A stretch of DNA of 64,000 bases, taken from NCBI GenBank assembly GCA_027574665.1, contig CM050655.1, positions 10,039,170 through 10,103,169 of the forward strand, read 5' to 3'. Numbering within the stretch: position 1 is the first letter of the stretch; each line of letters starts with the position of its first letter. This DNA is from Rhynochetos jubatus. Taxonomy: Eukaryota > Chordata > Aves > Eurypygiformes > Rhynochetidae. The position numbers were made by a program, and so were the translations under genes. The notes below the pieces were generated by a model that saw only the letters and a list, made by a program, of their open reading frames with translations, ran no database searches and was not told where the DNA came from. Of the stretch, positions 24,801-37,380 are shown in pieces.

Positions 24801-27800
24801 CAAAGGAAGAATTAATCCTGGTCCTATTTAGCTTAGCTCAGCTCTTTTAAGATGTGAACACGAAGAGCCACAGACGGGATGTTCATAACAGACACCTCCT
24901 GGTCCACACCAGAGGGGTTATTAAGGACCATGTTTTTTGGAAAGTCTCCCTCCGCTGGCCTAACAGGACTGCCGCCTGTTCGACTAGGCACAGTCCAGCA
25001 CTGGGACAGCATTCCTCAGAAAATGGTGGATTTCCAGTTGCTTATGTTTTATAATATAAACTTACATTTCACTGTGCTAAAGCTTTCACTATCAAGAAAA
25101 ACATAATTCCTGCACAGAGGCACCACATGTGATATACTACAGGATACTTTATGAAGTAAGTAGAGAAGCAAATGTTTGGGAATGTCTTGAGTTTGGGGTG
25201 GGGATTTCATTTGCCTACTTCTAGCACTTTTTTCAGCATTAAGAACAACTTTCTAGCCTTATTAAGATCAGAGAAAACTTTTTACAGGCTTCCTAGTGCC
25301 CTGAAGTTCACATTATTCCTTCTTAGAATAAAATGTTTGTAAAGGTTAAGGAAAACAACTCTGTCCCTGAAGAATAATAAAACCCCATTTTTAAAGGTTC
25401 TTCCCTTTTTCTTTGTCTTTATATATGAAGAGCAGCTAAATAACTAAATGTCAAGCATCATATGAACCTATCTTAATGCTGAATCAATGTTTTTTCAAAT
25501 GCTGTAAAAAAAAAACCCCAAGATAAAGATTAGAAACCCTTGAAAAGATTAGTTTGCCATTCCATACTAGAAGACTGCCTTGAATCCTTACATTTCCAGA
25601 ACTGAAGGTTTGGGGATAGCTTTATTTGACATGCCAAGCTTTCAGAATCTGTAAATTCTGTAAACCTCATCTCTCTTTTTCCGTTATTGGTCTCCTGGAA
25701 AATTCAGTAACAACGCATATGTTAATGAAAAGTAACAAGGTAAATGGAAAAAAGGTTAAATGGCAATAGAGCCAGAAAAACAAACCTTAAAAGTTATGAT
25801 GTTTTGATTCCCTTTCAGCTCAGTGTCCTCCTTTATTTTTAGTTGTAGAATTCTCATTAAATACCAGCCATTTGTTATAATTTTTAAGCACTTAGGTTGC
25901 ACTTTTTTTCCACTGCCTGAGGTTTTGTCTCCTTAATTTGAAATTGTAAAGTAGCACTGTAAAATATTTTCAAGCTTTCTGATACTGTGTTCTTTATTTT
26001 TGCATTTCTCTATGACAAAATTATTGAACTATAATTAATAATGTAAATTAATAAATTGAGGCTTGGAGCTAGGGAATAGCAGCTGGATGGAAAAAACAGA
26101 AGCCGTAGTGGAGACTGGTGTGCTGGTTTTCTAGCATAGAGACTTCCCTTACCCAAAGGGCAGCCCCTCAGGGGAAGCCTTACTGATTCTCTTCCCAAAG
26201 GTTTCTGGCTCCAGCTCCACTTAGGTCTTCTCAGGAGCTGAAGGAATGAGCTCCAAACTTAACACTTCAGTGTCTGCGGCAGACATGTTACCAAAGCTCT
26301 CTTTTCTTTCTTTTTTTTTGTACTTAATATGCAGAACTTGGTTAACAATATAAATATGTCACATCTCAGGTGTTTCATGCCAATTCAACTTCACTTTTCA
26401 TATATAGCTACACTGGATTAATGTATACGCTTGTATTGCCAGAAGGAGATCAAATATTTTTCCTTTGCTACCTTCATAATTCTATTTTCAATATTAATGT
26501 TGCACTCCAAATAGATCAGTTGAATAAATTAATCAGTGAAAGTAAGAAAAAATAGCACGTGTAAGGAAAATTAACTATAAACACAGGTTTATCCTACTCA
26601 AGCTTAAAGAAAACAGCTAACCAAACATTGCTTCTGCTCAGGAAATTACCCTATTCATAAATACCAATTTAAATGTCATTCTTCCCCAGTGAGTTGATTC
26701 CTGGAAGGGAGAATGAAGGGCATGTTTCTGATACACCCCAAGCACTTGATCATGAGCGACAGGTTCAATGGCCTATGACTGACAGCAGGGGCACACCGTG
26801 GCAACCGTTGGCGTGGATTTGCAGGATGCTCACCAGAGTTACCTGGGAACAACTAACCCTGCATAATCATACCTGCCAGAAACTTCAATTCCCTTTCAGA
26901 AATACCCAAGTTTGGCCTTATCACGTGGACAGAAATTACGGCAAGATATAAATGCAAACAGAATAGTTCACAGATTAATCAATACTTTTTTCTACCTTAT
27001 TTTCTGTGGCTTTTGACAGTGGACTCCAATAAAAGCGTGTGGGCAGTCATACTGAAAGAACATGAAACTGCTTGGGAGCTTTGGAGTCAGTTAACGTTAT
27101 CAAATTTGCAAAACATCTCACTGAGTGTTGGAAAGGAGCTACTGCCTGATGTTTTCACAAAATTGCCTGCACCACTCTAAACACAATTAATTCAAAGGTA
27201 ATACCGTTCAGCTGCCAGACTTGCAATGGTTGGGTTTTTCCCAAAAGGAGGATTTTTGAGAAAAATATTTTTATTAAAGACACTAATGTGGCCTCTTGAT
27301 CTGACTTGTGGTTCCTCTGATCTTACCACAGATTTCAAGAGAAGCCACTGAAAGAGAGAATAAAGTTGCAAGCTGATGGAACACAGTTTCAGTAAGGGCA
27401 AAGAGGGAGACAAATGCCCCAAAGAAAGGCCAAATACCTGCAGAAATTTGATGCTAAAATTATGCCAAAACTGTGATAAGTTGCACCTGCATCCCACACA
27501 TGCAAATAAAACCACTCTGGACTAGAGGAGAAGAAAAAGACTGATGGTCCTGACCCTAAATATCAAGCACTGAATCCAGACACACAGCCAATAGGGCCAG
27601 CCAGTCACATACACGGAGGGACTATCATGAATGCGTCAATACCTCTCAGTCAGATGCTGATAACTGTGCCAAGTATTAAAAGCCTGTTAATGCAGATCTT
27701 AATAAGCCTCAGGAGCTACACAGAAAATCACACCTGAGAGCTTTTAAAGTAACATAGTCTTAACCATCAATCATGGCACATTTCTAGTTTGTTTGTTTGT

Positions 27801-27974
27801 TTGCTCCTGTCTTGGGTGACAACATGAAGGATTATCTTTCAGTGAGCTAACGAAACCAAGACATAAATGTAAATGTTACATTTTCGTTCTGTGAAAGAAC
27901 TATTTAAAAGTAAGGTAATTTTATGATTTGGACTGGGGTTCAAAATTTGAGTCAAGCCCCAGCCTCAGAGAGAC

Positions 27975-28046
27975 ATTTCCTCTTCTGACCTTGACCAGGT
28001 CACACACCAGTCCCTCCACCATCCATATAAAATACCCCTTAACCCA
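27975..28046 (+). mobile_element. MIR-like SINE remnant
   Basis: The stretch ctgaccttgaccaggtcacacaccag, followed by tccctccaccatccatataaaatacccc, resembles the 3' half of an ancient MIR element (tgaccttgggcaagtcac ... catctgtaaaatgggg) with an internal deletion. The similarity is partial and judged by eye. Confidence 0.35.
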
Positions 28047-29518
28047 TGCACATGTTAAAAAATACAAGTATCAGCAGTCACGAGACACAGCCTGACGGAA
28101 GGCACACATGTACCCAGCTAGGCAGTCCCTGAGACATGCACAGACATACTGCATAACTGAAAACCAAAGCAGAGAAAACTGAACAGCAAGGTTTCCATTC
28201 TCAGGTACCCACAGGCTGCTCTCTTAGCTCAGCTTCAAAACCCACAGCTCCACCCAGCTACCAGCTTCTGCCCGTGTGGGGCTTCAGACATCACGGATTC
28301 TAACACTTAGCTTGTGAAGGAGAAACGAAGAAGCAGCAACTCTGCATATGTACATTTGTTTAAGATTATCTTGAAATTCTGTATTCACCCAGGGTCATTA
28401 TCATTACTTTCAGCTGCAGCTACTACAACATATGTAAAGCTGTAATTTTAATTTATTCCAGGAGGCTCTGACAGAGTGGCAAAACCAGACATAATTGGCT
28501 TGCTTGAGAAGAAAAAACAGTGATGATTTATGTAACAGATTGTGCTGCAAAACAATGACAACACAGTGTAGTGTTATATTAATACAAATAACCCCTTTTT
28601 AATACGACTCGGTTTGCCACACTCATTATTCTAGAGATTCCGCAGTCGACAATGCAGTGAAATGCAGACAGACGTGTAAACAGATGCAGCGATGATGTAT
28701 GTTTGCTGTCATTAATTTAACACAGGCAACTGACCTAGTCAAATAGCACTTAATGTTACATAAAATTTGCTGAGTGGTTTCTGAGTGTACTCTGCTAGAT
28801 GCCGGTTTGACCATAATACTATCTTATTAGAAATAAGTACAGATGCACCTCAAGAGTCTACTTGAAAAACTACTTTTATAAATAGGCCCAACTCTGCAAT
28901 CAAGCTTCTGCTCTTATAAGTGGAAACTATACCATGTATTTTAAATTAGCAATTAGCTGCGCTATCATCCATAAAACAGCTGTTGGAAGAACGCATTGAG
29001 ACTGACATCGGTTGAGATTCAGTTGACTGTTATCCAATTGAAAGGATAATAGAAATGAAAGCATTTCGCAATATATTAATTTAATTCAATGTGTAATCAT
29101 CTTCAAAGAAACAAAACTTCATAGAAAATTATGTACAAGAGTCCACCTTATTTACTAGCAGGTGCTCTCTCCTTCTTTTCCCTTCTAAGTAAACCTGGAA
29201 AAAAGTGAGAAACAACAGAACACTGCAAAGATGAGGTTAATGTGATAGAAAATTCTTTCAGATACATTGCCAAAATTTATTCCCACCTACCCACAACCAG
29301 AAAATACCTGTAATTGGTGAAAAGTAAGAAGCTATTGCCAAAAGTGTAGAGACCAATGAAGTAAGATTGACTTGCTACAGAACTGCGGAGTAGCTAGGAG
29401 CTTCGTGAAGCAGTCACTATCTTCCCACACTCACATTGCCCCCCTTCCCCACATTGGATTTATGTAACCTGAAATCACACCTAGTCAGGGCTCTAATTCT
29501 GAAGACAGCTGTGCCTGT

Positions 29519-29752
29519 CACAGAATCCCACAATGATTCAGGTTGGAAGGGACTTCAAAAGACCATCTAGTTCCAACCCCCCTGCCATGGGCAGGGACAC
29601 CCTCCACTAGCCCAGGTTGCTCCAAGCCTCATCCAGCCTGGCCTTGGACACTTCCAGGGATGGGGCACCCACAGCTTCTCTGGGCAACCTGTCCCAGTGC
29701 CTCCCCACCCCCTCCGGGAAGAATTTCTACGTCCCCATAGTCCATACCTGCG
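29519..29752 (-). mobile_element. CR1 LINE 3' end (5'-truncated)
   Basis: The plus strand starts cagaatcccacaatgattcaggttggaaggg and continues with blocks typical of the reverse complement of avian CR1 3' ends: gaccatctagttccaacccc, cctgccatgggcagggacac, gccttggacacttccaggga and tctctgggcaacctgtcccag. The element is therefore on the minus strand, with its 3' terminus near 29519. The terminal ATTCTATG-type repeats are reduced to a degenerate copy and the 5' part is absent, as usual for CR1. The open frames across it are not genes. It is the best single clue to an avian source. Confidence 0.93.
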
Positions 29753-31574
29753 AGCTTTCTCCAGAAATGCACGAGACAATAAGCTCCCCACCAGGCCTCT
29801 GAAGCTGATCATGCACACCAAATTAAACCAGCTAAACATCTGCCTTTGTCTTACTTTTCCTCTTCAACTGTACCCGTGGCAGTGTACGAATAAATATGCA
29901 GGACACAATACCAATGGGACATGCACTGCACATCAAGAGACAGCAGGTAGTCCCGCAGTCTCTAGCAGTGGTCTGCTCCCACATTCATCACGGTCCATTA
30001 ACTAAGTGCAATCCAGAGATTGCAGAGTCCTCACAACCAACAGCAGACTCAGACCTGCAAGGTAAGAGGCTGTGATAGACAGCATCCTCATTTGTTACCC
30101 ACTATGAAAGGGGACATTTGGTCTCATGCTGAGGTACTCCAAGCTTTAAAATCCTTACCAACCTTGGTTCACAAGCATTAGAAGCTACTCAACTACCAAT
30201 AAAAATTGACTGGTTCACATGATACAGATGTTTTCACGAGGTTAAAAATAAAACAGGATAGTAAGAGAATGCAAAGAAACATTTTTCAACACAAGCAGCA
30301 AAATGCAGTACTGAATGAGTGCTGGTTGATGAGCATGCCAATGTCTCTGCAAAGGAACTCTTTTTCGGACAAAGGAGAGCTTGCACATGGGGAAACCTTT
30401 ACTGTGCACACACAGCATCTATTATAGTTGCAGGCATTTCCAACAACACGAAGGTTAAGTTTAAGGGGACTTCCAGGGAGAGGTAAAGATGAGGAGAAAA
30501 CTAGCCAGGATTCATCTGTGCAGGCATTCTCAACAACAAATCAGTTATCTGTATGTTTATTATAAATTCTCACCATGCTTCTGAGGCCCAACCTCACATC
30601 ATTGCCCATCTCCAGATAGAAAGGGAAAGGAAGACATGGGGAGAAAAAGAAAGGATCAAGATAGTGAGGCTAATAAGGTAATTAACGTTTCACTCTTTTC
30701 AGCAAACATACGCTTATTACTTCTTGTACTTCTGGTTTGAAATAGCAAATTCTAGCCACAGCAACCAAAGAGGATAGCCCTGAAAAGGGTGGTGTTTTCA
30801 GAACTCAACTACATCTAAAATGACCCTGTGAGGTGACAAAGCATTCTTTTACAAATTAAAGATTAAATTCAACAAGGTTCTGTTCCAAAATTCACTAAAA
30901 TTTAATAGATTCTTTACATTCTTTACACAGCTTTTAAATCCTACATTGTTATCTAGTTCATAAGGGATGTAATTTTTCTCAGCTGAGCCCAAAGCAAAGC
31001 AATGCTACCCTTTAACAGCCTGATTTACTCTACTGGAGCATCACCCATAACAGATTGCTCTATCATCATCCTTCTTCACCACCCAGCCTAGTCAGATCTC
31101 AAAAGTTCCCATTTTTTCCTATTATGCCAAGAGCACAACAGGGAGCTGGAACAGGAAACACAAGGAGTTGCTTCTACAACCTGTTTGATGCTCAGTAATA
31201 GTTGCCTTGCAAAGCCTCTCCTCTCCACTCCAACTACGTGAAGGCCTTCGGAAACTCTTACTCATGACTATTAGCCACAAATGTTTTAAATGAAAACTGA
31301 ATTTTAAAAAAGTTTCCACACCCCTGTTCAGGGCTATATTTTGGAAACTGCCCAAGCTCCTATTTTGACATAAACGACATGGCCAGCCAAATCATTAAAG
31401 TAGCTCAGCATAATAAAAATCTGGCCATCAGTTTCCCTAAAGAGAACTCCTGGATACTGAATACTTCTGAAGAAACAGTACTTGTTGAGTAAGGCCAAGT
31501 AGGCCTCTTCTATATATGTGCTTACAAATATGGTTCTGAATTTATGGAAAATAGTAACTGAACCACCAAATTTT

Positions 31575-31587
31575 GGGGGGGGGGGGG
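31575..31587 (+). repeat. G13 homopolymer
   Basis: Thirteen consecutive G residues, prone to length error and able to join G-quadruplexes. Confidence 0.9.
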
Positions 31588-31880
31588 AATCCACAATACT
31601 AGTATCTGTGATTCCTGAATATTTTGCTAATACTGAGCACAGGTTATTTTAGGTATCAGAAAATTATTTAAATTCAATGGATAAATAGATTCATAAATTG
31701 CTTGTTAATATTATTGTATGTTAAAACCAATCTTCAGCAAATCGCTTCAAGGCACACGTAACTTCCAGTTTATGCTTTATACATGTTAGTTTCAAAGAAA
31801 CTCAGGTTTGATCCCACACCACTAAACTGAACGTAGTGTTTTGGTGATCTGGGTGAGATCAGGATCAAACTCTTATTTAA

Positions 31881-31922
31881 TTTCACATACATGTTTAAAT
31901 ACTTAGTTGGATCAAGGCCTAG
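31881..31922. mobile_element. Half copy of the ancient palindromic element
   Basis: Plus-strand tttcacatacatgtttaaatacttagttggatcaaggcct matches, with mainly C-to-T changes, the remembered end cacatgcttaagtgctttgctggatcagggcc. Only one arm is clear. Confidence 0.35.
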
Positions 31923-32138
31923 TGCGTTTTACAAATCACAAAAATGTAAGAAGAATATTGAGAAAAGTCACATTTTATGGTTTTTTTTATTTTCAACTTT
32001 TGTTGATTTTGTTATTACTGAACATTCAACACCCCCTCAGAAAGTCAACTGTAAAATATCACTGTAGGCTGAGATAAAATATACAAACATTAGCTCTGTA
32101 AAACAATGTGTGAAGAATCTAAAAGAATCTGACACATT

Positions 32139-32245
32139 AAGGCTCCAATGCAGTAAAACACATAAACTCATGCCAAACACATGAGCAGCCACACTAGTTC
32201 TCTGGGACAGGTGATGCAACTTAAGCAAGTACTTAAATTCATTAA
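32139..32245. mobile_element. Copy of the ancient palindromic element, both arms
   Basis: The left arm ggctccaatgcagtaaaacac and the right arm cttaagcaagtacttaaattcatt flank a centre with catgagcagcc and tctgggacaggtg. The order and inverted relation of the arms match the element at 18250. It is about 200 bp from the half copy at 31881-31922. It is heavily diverged. Confidence 0.35.
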
Positions 32246-33011
32246 CAAACTGGAACCTTAAACAGGTTGTTTCTTTCCGACTTCCCTGCATGGCAACATT
32301 CATTTTTTAAGCTTATTTCAGTTCAATATTCCCCTCCCAAGGTTCATACCGAGTAAATCCAGACTATATCCCTAAGAATCCCATTAGCAAGGTTTTCTTA
32401 TATGACCGAGAGAAAATTAAACCAAACACAAAAAGCCCTTCCTTGCAGCTAGGGAAATACGCTGGAACCAAACATGAGTGCTTCAATACTGCTTTGGGTA
32501 GCAGAAGCCTGGGCCCGGTGTCATTAATCATGGGGATGACATGTCACTTTTAAATCCATTACAGCCTTGACCTACATCTATGGTGATCAATAGCAAGAGT
32601 TGACTGATTTCACTGGATTTTGGATGAGCACACCGTCTATGGCCAGATATTACAGAGTGTCTGTTTCACTGTTAGCGACCTCTAAGGAGAAAATCTTGTA
32701 TCTTCACTGATGTAAAAAGCCAACACTGAGCGAGTTAAAATGCCCTTCCAGCTATTGTCACTTTCTGTACAAGGCAATTTATACATTATATCCTCCTCTT
32801 TTTGTTTTCCCTTTACTGGATTCTTCCAGCTTATACTTCATCATTAAACAACATTAAACTTTGCCTTCTGGGATGACTGATTCCTAACACTGCTTTGCTG
32901 ATTTAAAAATGCTAGTTAAATGAAATTTCTAAGCTTATTATATTCAAAGCTAGTTTGAAACTGTATTTCTAGATAGCATTAAAATGCATTATTTTGCCAG
33001 TGTTTGCATTA

Positions 33012-33043
33012 TTTATTTTCCCCAAAAAACTTTATTTATTCTT
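33012..33043 (-). terminator. Cluster of overlapping AATAAA hexamers in the intron
   Basis: The minus strand reads AGAATAAATAAAG and, slightly further on, another AATAAA. Three hexamers within about 30 nt could end an intronic or independent minus-strand transcript, but AT-rich introns contain such motifs by chance. No upstream exon is recognised. Confidence 0.2.
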
Positions 33044-33803
33044 AGAAAAGTAGAATACAATACAGTGGTACAAACAAATGATCATTTATATGCAACTGAG
33101 CAAAAAAATGTACAAAGATTTCAGACATGTCATAAAAATACAGAGAAAAATAATTTAAAATAAAACCAAGATAAAATATAGAGGACATGCAATGAAGGGA
33201 AAACAAAACATCAGTTTGATGATCTCATGTTTCCTTTCACTCTCAAAAGGAACCATCCCGGGAGAAATCAAATTGTCAGATAAAAAGATAACACCACAAA
33301 GGAGACAAGGTAAATGAAGTGACAAAGACAAGGAAAGTGAAAATAATGGTGAAAGCATAAGACTCTTTAATAATCAAAACCAACACTGCTGACACCACAC
33401 TGAAGGTACGTAAGCCTCGATTGCCATGGAATAATATCTGGTTGGAGAACTGATGTGAGATGAATACAGTGCAAACCCCAATTCTTAGCTGTGACTAAGT
33501 TTGATCTGTTGGACTTGTAACCGCTAGCTCGTGTTTCCACTCCTAAGGTACACTGGGTTTCATAGTCTTCTGATGCCAGAGAACAGTCCTAGCAGGTAAC
33601 TTTCACGACTGCAAAAGCTGGAAATACGGATTTTTGAGGTAGGCTGGAATTTGCATATCACAGACCATGGAAACAGGGGAACTTAAGGCAGATCATACAA
33701 GGCTGCCCTGGCCAGAGATACAGGTTTTCTTTCTTTTGTCTTGCATACTGCCAAGATATTTGTGATCATTTTTTCAGAGTAAGTTTGCTACCTGTCATTA
33801 TCC

Positions 33804-33806
33804 TAT

Positions 33807-33838
<32 letters not shown>
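33804..33838. repeat. TA microsatellite
   Basis: An alternating TA tract of about 35 bp with one interruption (taata). It is likely polymorphic and can form a hairpin. Confidence 0.9.
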
Positions 33839-34640
33839 AAACAGAGTCTAGACTTTCTAAGATTCAATAACATTTAAAACGTTATTAAGCTCGGAGTAGC
33901 AGGAAAACAGGAACGATAAGATGCTGTTACTAGTACACAAGCCTGTGCCCACTCTGGACAGCACCTGAATTGCGGTCCCCTTTTAAACATTTAAAAATGA
34001 AAAGTGAGAACAGAAAAGTGAAAAGGAGTCTGAACAAAATGATTTCGCAGAAGCATGAGAAAGCTAAGAATTCACAAACTAAGCTGTGAGGACACTGGTT
34101 GTTAATGAATTATAAATTTGACACAAGTTATGAGACAATGACTACTAGTAGCAACTCATGAGATGGAAAAAAAATGATGCTATTACTTCTCCAGTAAAAA
34201 ACCAAAATCTTCATGTACTACAAAATTGCACACTGGGTACAGCTTCTGAAACAACCACATTGCTAGGAGCAGCACAGCTGGTTTAGAGAAAATACATTTC
34301 TGACTCATAATACATATTATCTGACCTAAGAAAGAATCAAATCAAGAATTTCTTGAGATCATTCTAACATCACCTTTCAAGAGCTTTATTAACAATAAGT
34401 GAATCAATATCACCCTTCATGGAAGAGGCAACAAGTATTAGTTTCCAGCAAAAATAATCATCTCGTCTAAGTGACTAATCTTCTTTGATGTGGGGTTGGC
34501 TGTTAATGTTTTCAGTGAATCTATCTTGTGCACAGTGAAAAACAGGGGAATTGAACTTTCTTTCCATGAATAATGTAATATTTTATCTTTGCTTTTAAGT
34601 TTTCATTGTTTTGGAGTACATTATGTGGATGAACTAGGAG

Positions 34641-34874
34641 TGCTTTCTTAATAGTTCTGAAGAGATCTCAGAAGCAATAATCTTCAAGGGGAATAGTACA
34701 TCAGAGTAAGGCATAGCTGATAAAGCACAGAGGATGCTGGCGAGTCCACTGCAGAAAGCAGCTACACTTGATCATAATGACAATGAAGATTTGAAAACTG
34801 TCTTTCAGTGTGGCAAATGCAATAAAAGATACCAACAACCTGACGAAGTGGCAAAGCCCTTGGCAGTTAAATGA
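34641..34874 (+). pseudogene. Possible decayed C2H2 zinc-finger-like coding remnant
   Basis: A plus-strand frame reads with protein-like composition from about 34641, is broken by a TAA near 34708, then runs as a 46-codon frame from ATG 34734 to TGA 34872. It contains VFQCGKCNKRYQQPDEVAK, which fits the first half of a C2H2 finger: aromatic, Cys, two residues, Cys, three, aromatic, five, hydrophobic. The two zinc-binding His positions fall on Pro and Lys (KPLAVK), so it could not fold as a normal finger. It may be a fragment of a retrocopied gene, or chance. I cannot name a parent gene. Confidence 0.25.
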
Positions 34875-37080
34875 TCCAAATTATATTATAGCTTATGGAT
34901 CGAGTGAAATAAATGCATAGGACTCACACCAAAAGATAGCGAAATCCAAAGATAACTATTGAAAGCTCAAAACTTCTATGGTACCAGGTTTCAATAACTT
35001 TACCTGATTGCTGAGTTATTGAAAAGGGACATAGAGTGACTGAACAGAGACTCCAGAACAAATATTAGTTTTAATTTTTGATTTTACAACTATCCAAATT
35101 TCTGAAGCTTATGAAAGCCAAAAGATCAGGTGTCAGTATTGCAGGCTGACTAGCAGCTGTGCAAATTCAAGATTTTAACACACAGAGATGACTGGCTAAA
35201 TTTTGCTGTGGGTATAGGATAGCTGGGTATTAACAGTAGTTAGGAGAGGTTGATTATAAATTCTGGGAAAATCTGATTTGAAAAAGATGTCCAAATGTGA
35301 ATTTTCCTGAATTAGAGAGTAATAAGGGCATTTAAACATTACTAAGTATCTTTCCAACTTTAACAGATTACAAATTTGAGCCTTAATAGAAGAATGCAAC
35401 ACAATGTTTCAGCTAATCTTTTTTTCATTAATCTGATTTGGTACAGATTAAATGAGGAATTAAAAGGGATAACATTCATATTTTTCAGCAGAAACATTTT
35501 AAGAAATCTGCTTGAAATAGAATAAAAGTATCTTGTATCAACATCATGAAAATCAACCCAGCCTTCACCGTTCTAGCAAGAAATTTCACTGTTCCTTGCA
35601 GGATAGAATTGAGAACCAATAGCAACTGTGTTTTTGGGAAAGTAAAGGAAGACCATCTTTCCTGGAGGTTTATCTTGATGAACTGGCTTAATGGGTAGAA
35701 ACAAACCTGTATGGTTTTTTATATGTAAAAAATATTCTAATCGGAAGTAGCCCCATCTGACATAACTCTTTCTAAAAGTCTCTGCAAATGTAGGTAAGAT
35801 GTCAAAGTCCAAGTTCTGCTGTCAGGTTTCAAAAGACAGGCTTCCTGTTCCTCCCAATTACATAGTTTACACAACATTTTCCACACTCACTCACTGTAAT
35901 TAAAAGTTGTGATTTATAGCACACAGACATCTGAGTCCTTGAACACCTCAATGTACTGGCTCAGGCCAACCTCCATAAAAGCCAAAGGAACACAAAGCAG
36001 AGGAGAAAAAGACAATGAACTGGCAAATATCAACACCTTAATATCGGCCAAAAACATTTCTCCAGTGCTAATGGAGGCCATGCATGTTCCTCCAAACGCA
36101 GACGTCACAGACCACTGACACACAGATAGTCGCTAAAACAAACCCTTTCTCTCTCTCTCCAGCAAGCTATATGGCCATCTAACCCTGTCATAAATCTGCC
36201 AGAGCTCTCATGCATCCATCTTCCCAACATCTCTCCATCTTTGTGTTGGCACAATACAGCCTACCGAACAGGTCAAGTCAAGGAGAGAATGTTACACTAG
36301 GGCTCTGCAAGGTAAGACACCTCCTCGTGCAATCCTGAATCCACTGTAATCTTCCAAAATGAATTTAAAAAGGTCCTAACAGAGTGAGGGTTACAGAAGC
36401 CAAACACTGCCTCCTGTTCTTCATGAGATGACTTCTGCGTGAGGAAAGCACCAAAGTCAAATCTTAGGTTGCAAGAAAATCAGTCCCTCCTGTGACCCTT
36501 CCACAAGCTCTGCACTTCACAGAAGGGTTGAGAGACAATGCAGTTCCCACCATTTTTAGACGACATCACAGCACTCGCGTTTTGCCACATTTCCAAAAGC
36601 AGAAGAGAATCAGATGGAGCCTCAGATGCGGCCAGGAGGCAGATACTGATGTCTGCACGTGCTCTACCCACCGTACCACTGTTGTTAAGGCTACTGCTGT
36701 AGAAATGCTGGATAACACACTGACAGAAACGAAAGAACCCCAGTACACTCCTCCCCAAGACCAAACCCTCTGTGTGCTTTTGGTGTCCTAAGCAACATTC
36801 AGCCACAACTCGCGGCTCAGGAAGACGGGTCCCCAGGACTCAACGCTCCCCTCAGGCCTGGATCCTGTCCTTTACGAAGTTTTGAAACTCGGTTCTCCTA
36901 AATATCCAGAACATGTCCACACAATCTACACCACCTCTTCTGAAACTTGGTTTTCTAACTTAATTACAGTGGCCATTAGCAATCCCGTTTCAATCCCTCC
37001 TCACTAGCAGTAGGTAAGTACAGTATCTCTGACGACAGCTCTACCAAGAAATATCTGCCCCACTCGGCTGCCGACTGGTC

Positions 37081-37380
37081 CCAGCGGACACTGCGGTCCC
37101 TGCGAGCAGAGCCCCCTGCTCCCACCCCCGCTGAGCCACCTCATGAGGCAGGCGGCCATTAGCCACGGCGCAGCCGGTCACGTACCCGCTCCCGCCGCAG
37201 AGGGGTCCCGGCCGCCCGGGCCAATCAGAATGAGGCGCGCGGTGCGCTGCCCTCCTGCCGCAGGTGGCAGGAGGCGGGCCACAGCCGCTGAGGCTGCGGG
37301 GGACTCCCTGAGGCCACTGGATCCCCGGCTGGGGACGCTGCCCTCGGCTGCATTCCAGGGCCGGGCCGGCTGAGGGTGCA
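37081..37380. promoter_or_regulatory. CpG island inside the last GRID1 intron
   Basis: By hand count this 300-bp stretch holds about 28 CpG dinucleotides at roughly 70% G+C, giving an observed/expected ratio near 0.7 within otherwise AT-rich, CpG-poor intron. It contains a consensus CCAAT box, a GC-box-like gaggcgggcc at 37271-37280 and a partial CTCF-like core (gcaggtggcag, 37260-37270). Unmethylated islands like this in vertebrates usually mark promoters, but no coding first exon is recognisable on either side. It could be an alternative or antisense promoter, a non-coding RNA start or an enhancer. The island call is solid; the function is inferred. Confidence 0.7.
37219..37228 (+). promoter_or_regulatory. 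CCAAT box (NF-Y type) in CpG island
   Basis: ggCCAATCAG fits the NF-Y consensus RRCCAATSR. It sits in the centre of the CpG-rich stretch, where NF-Y sites are typical of promoters. NF-Y can act in either orientation, so it does not fix the direction of transcription. Confidence 0.5.

Noticed and set aside
29543-30005. Several open frames on both strands
   Set aside because: They overlap the CR1 3' end or its flank and do not resemble host proteins.
37257-37270. CTCF-like site gccgcaggtggcag
   Set aside because: Only the 3' half of the motif fits; the upstream CCA positions do not, so it is not listed as a separate feature.
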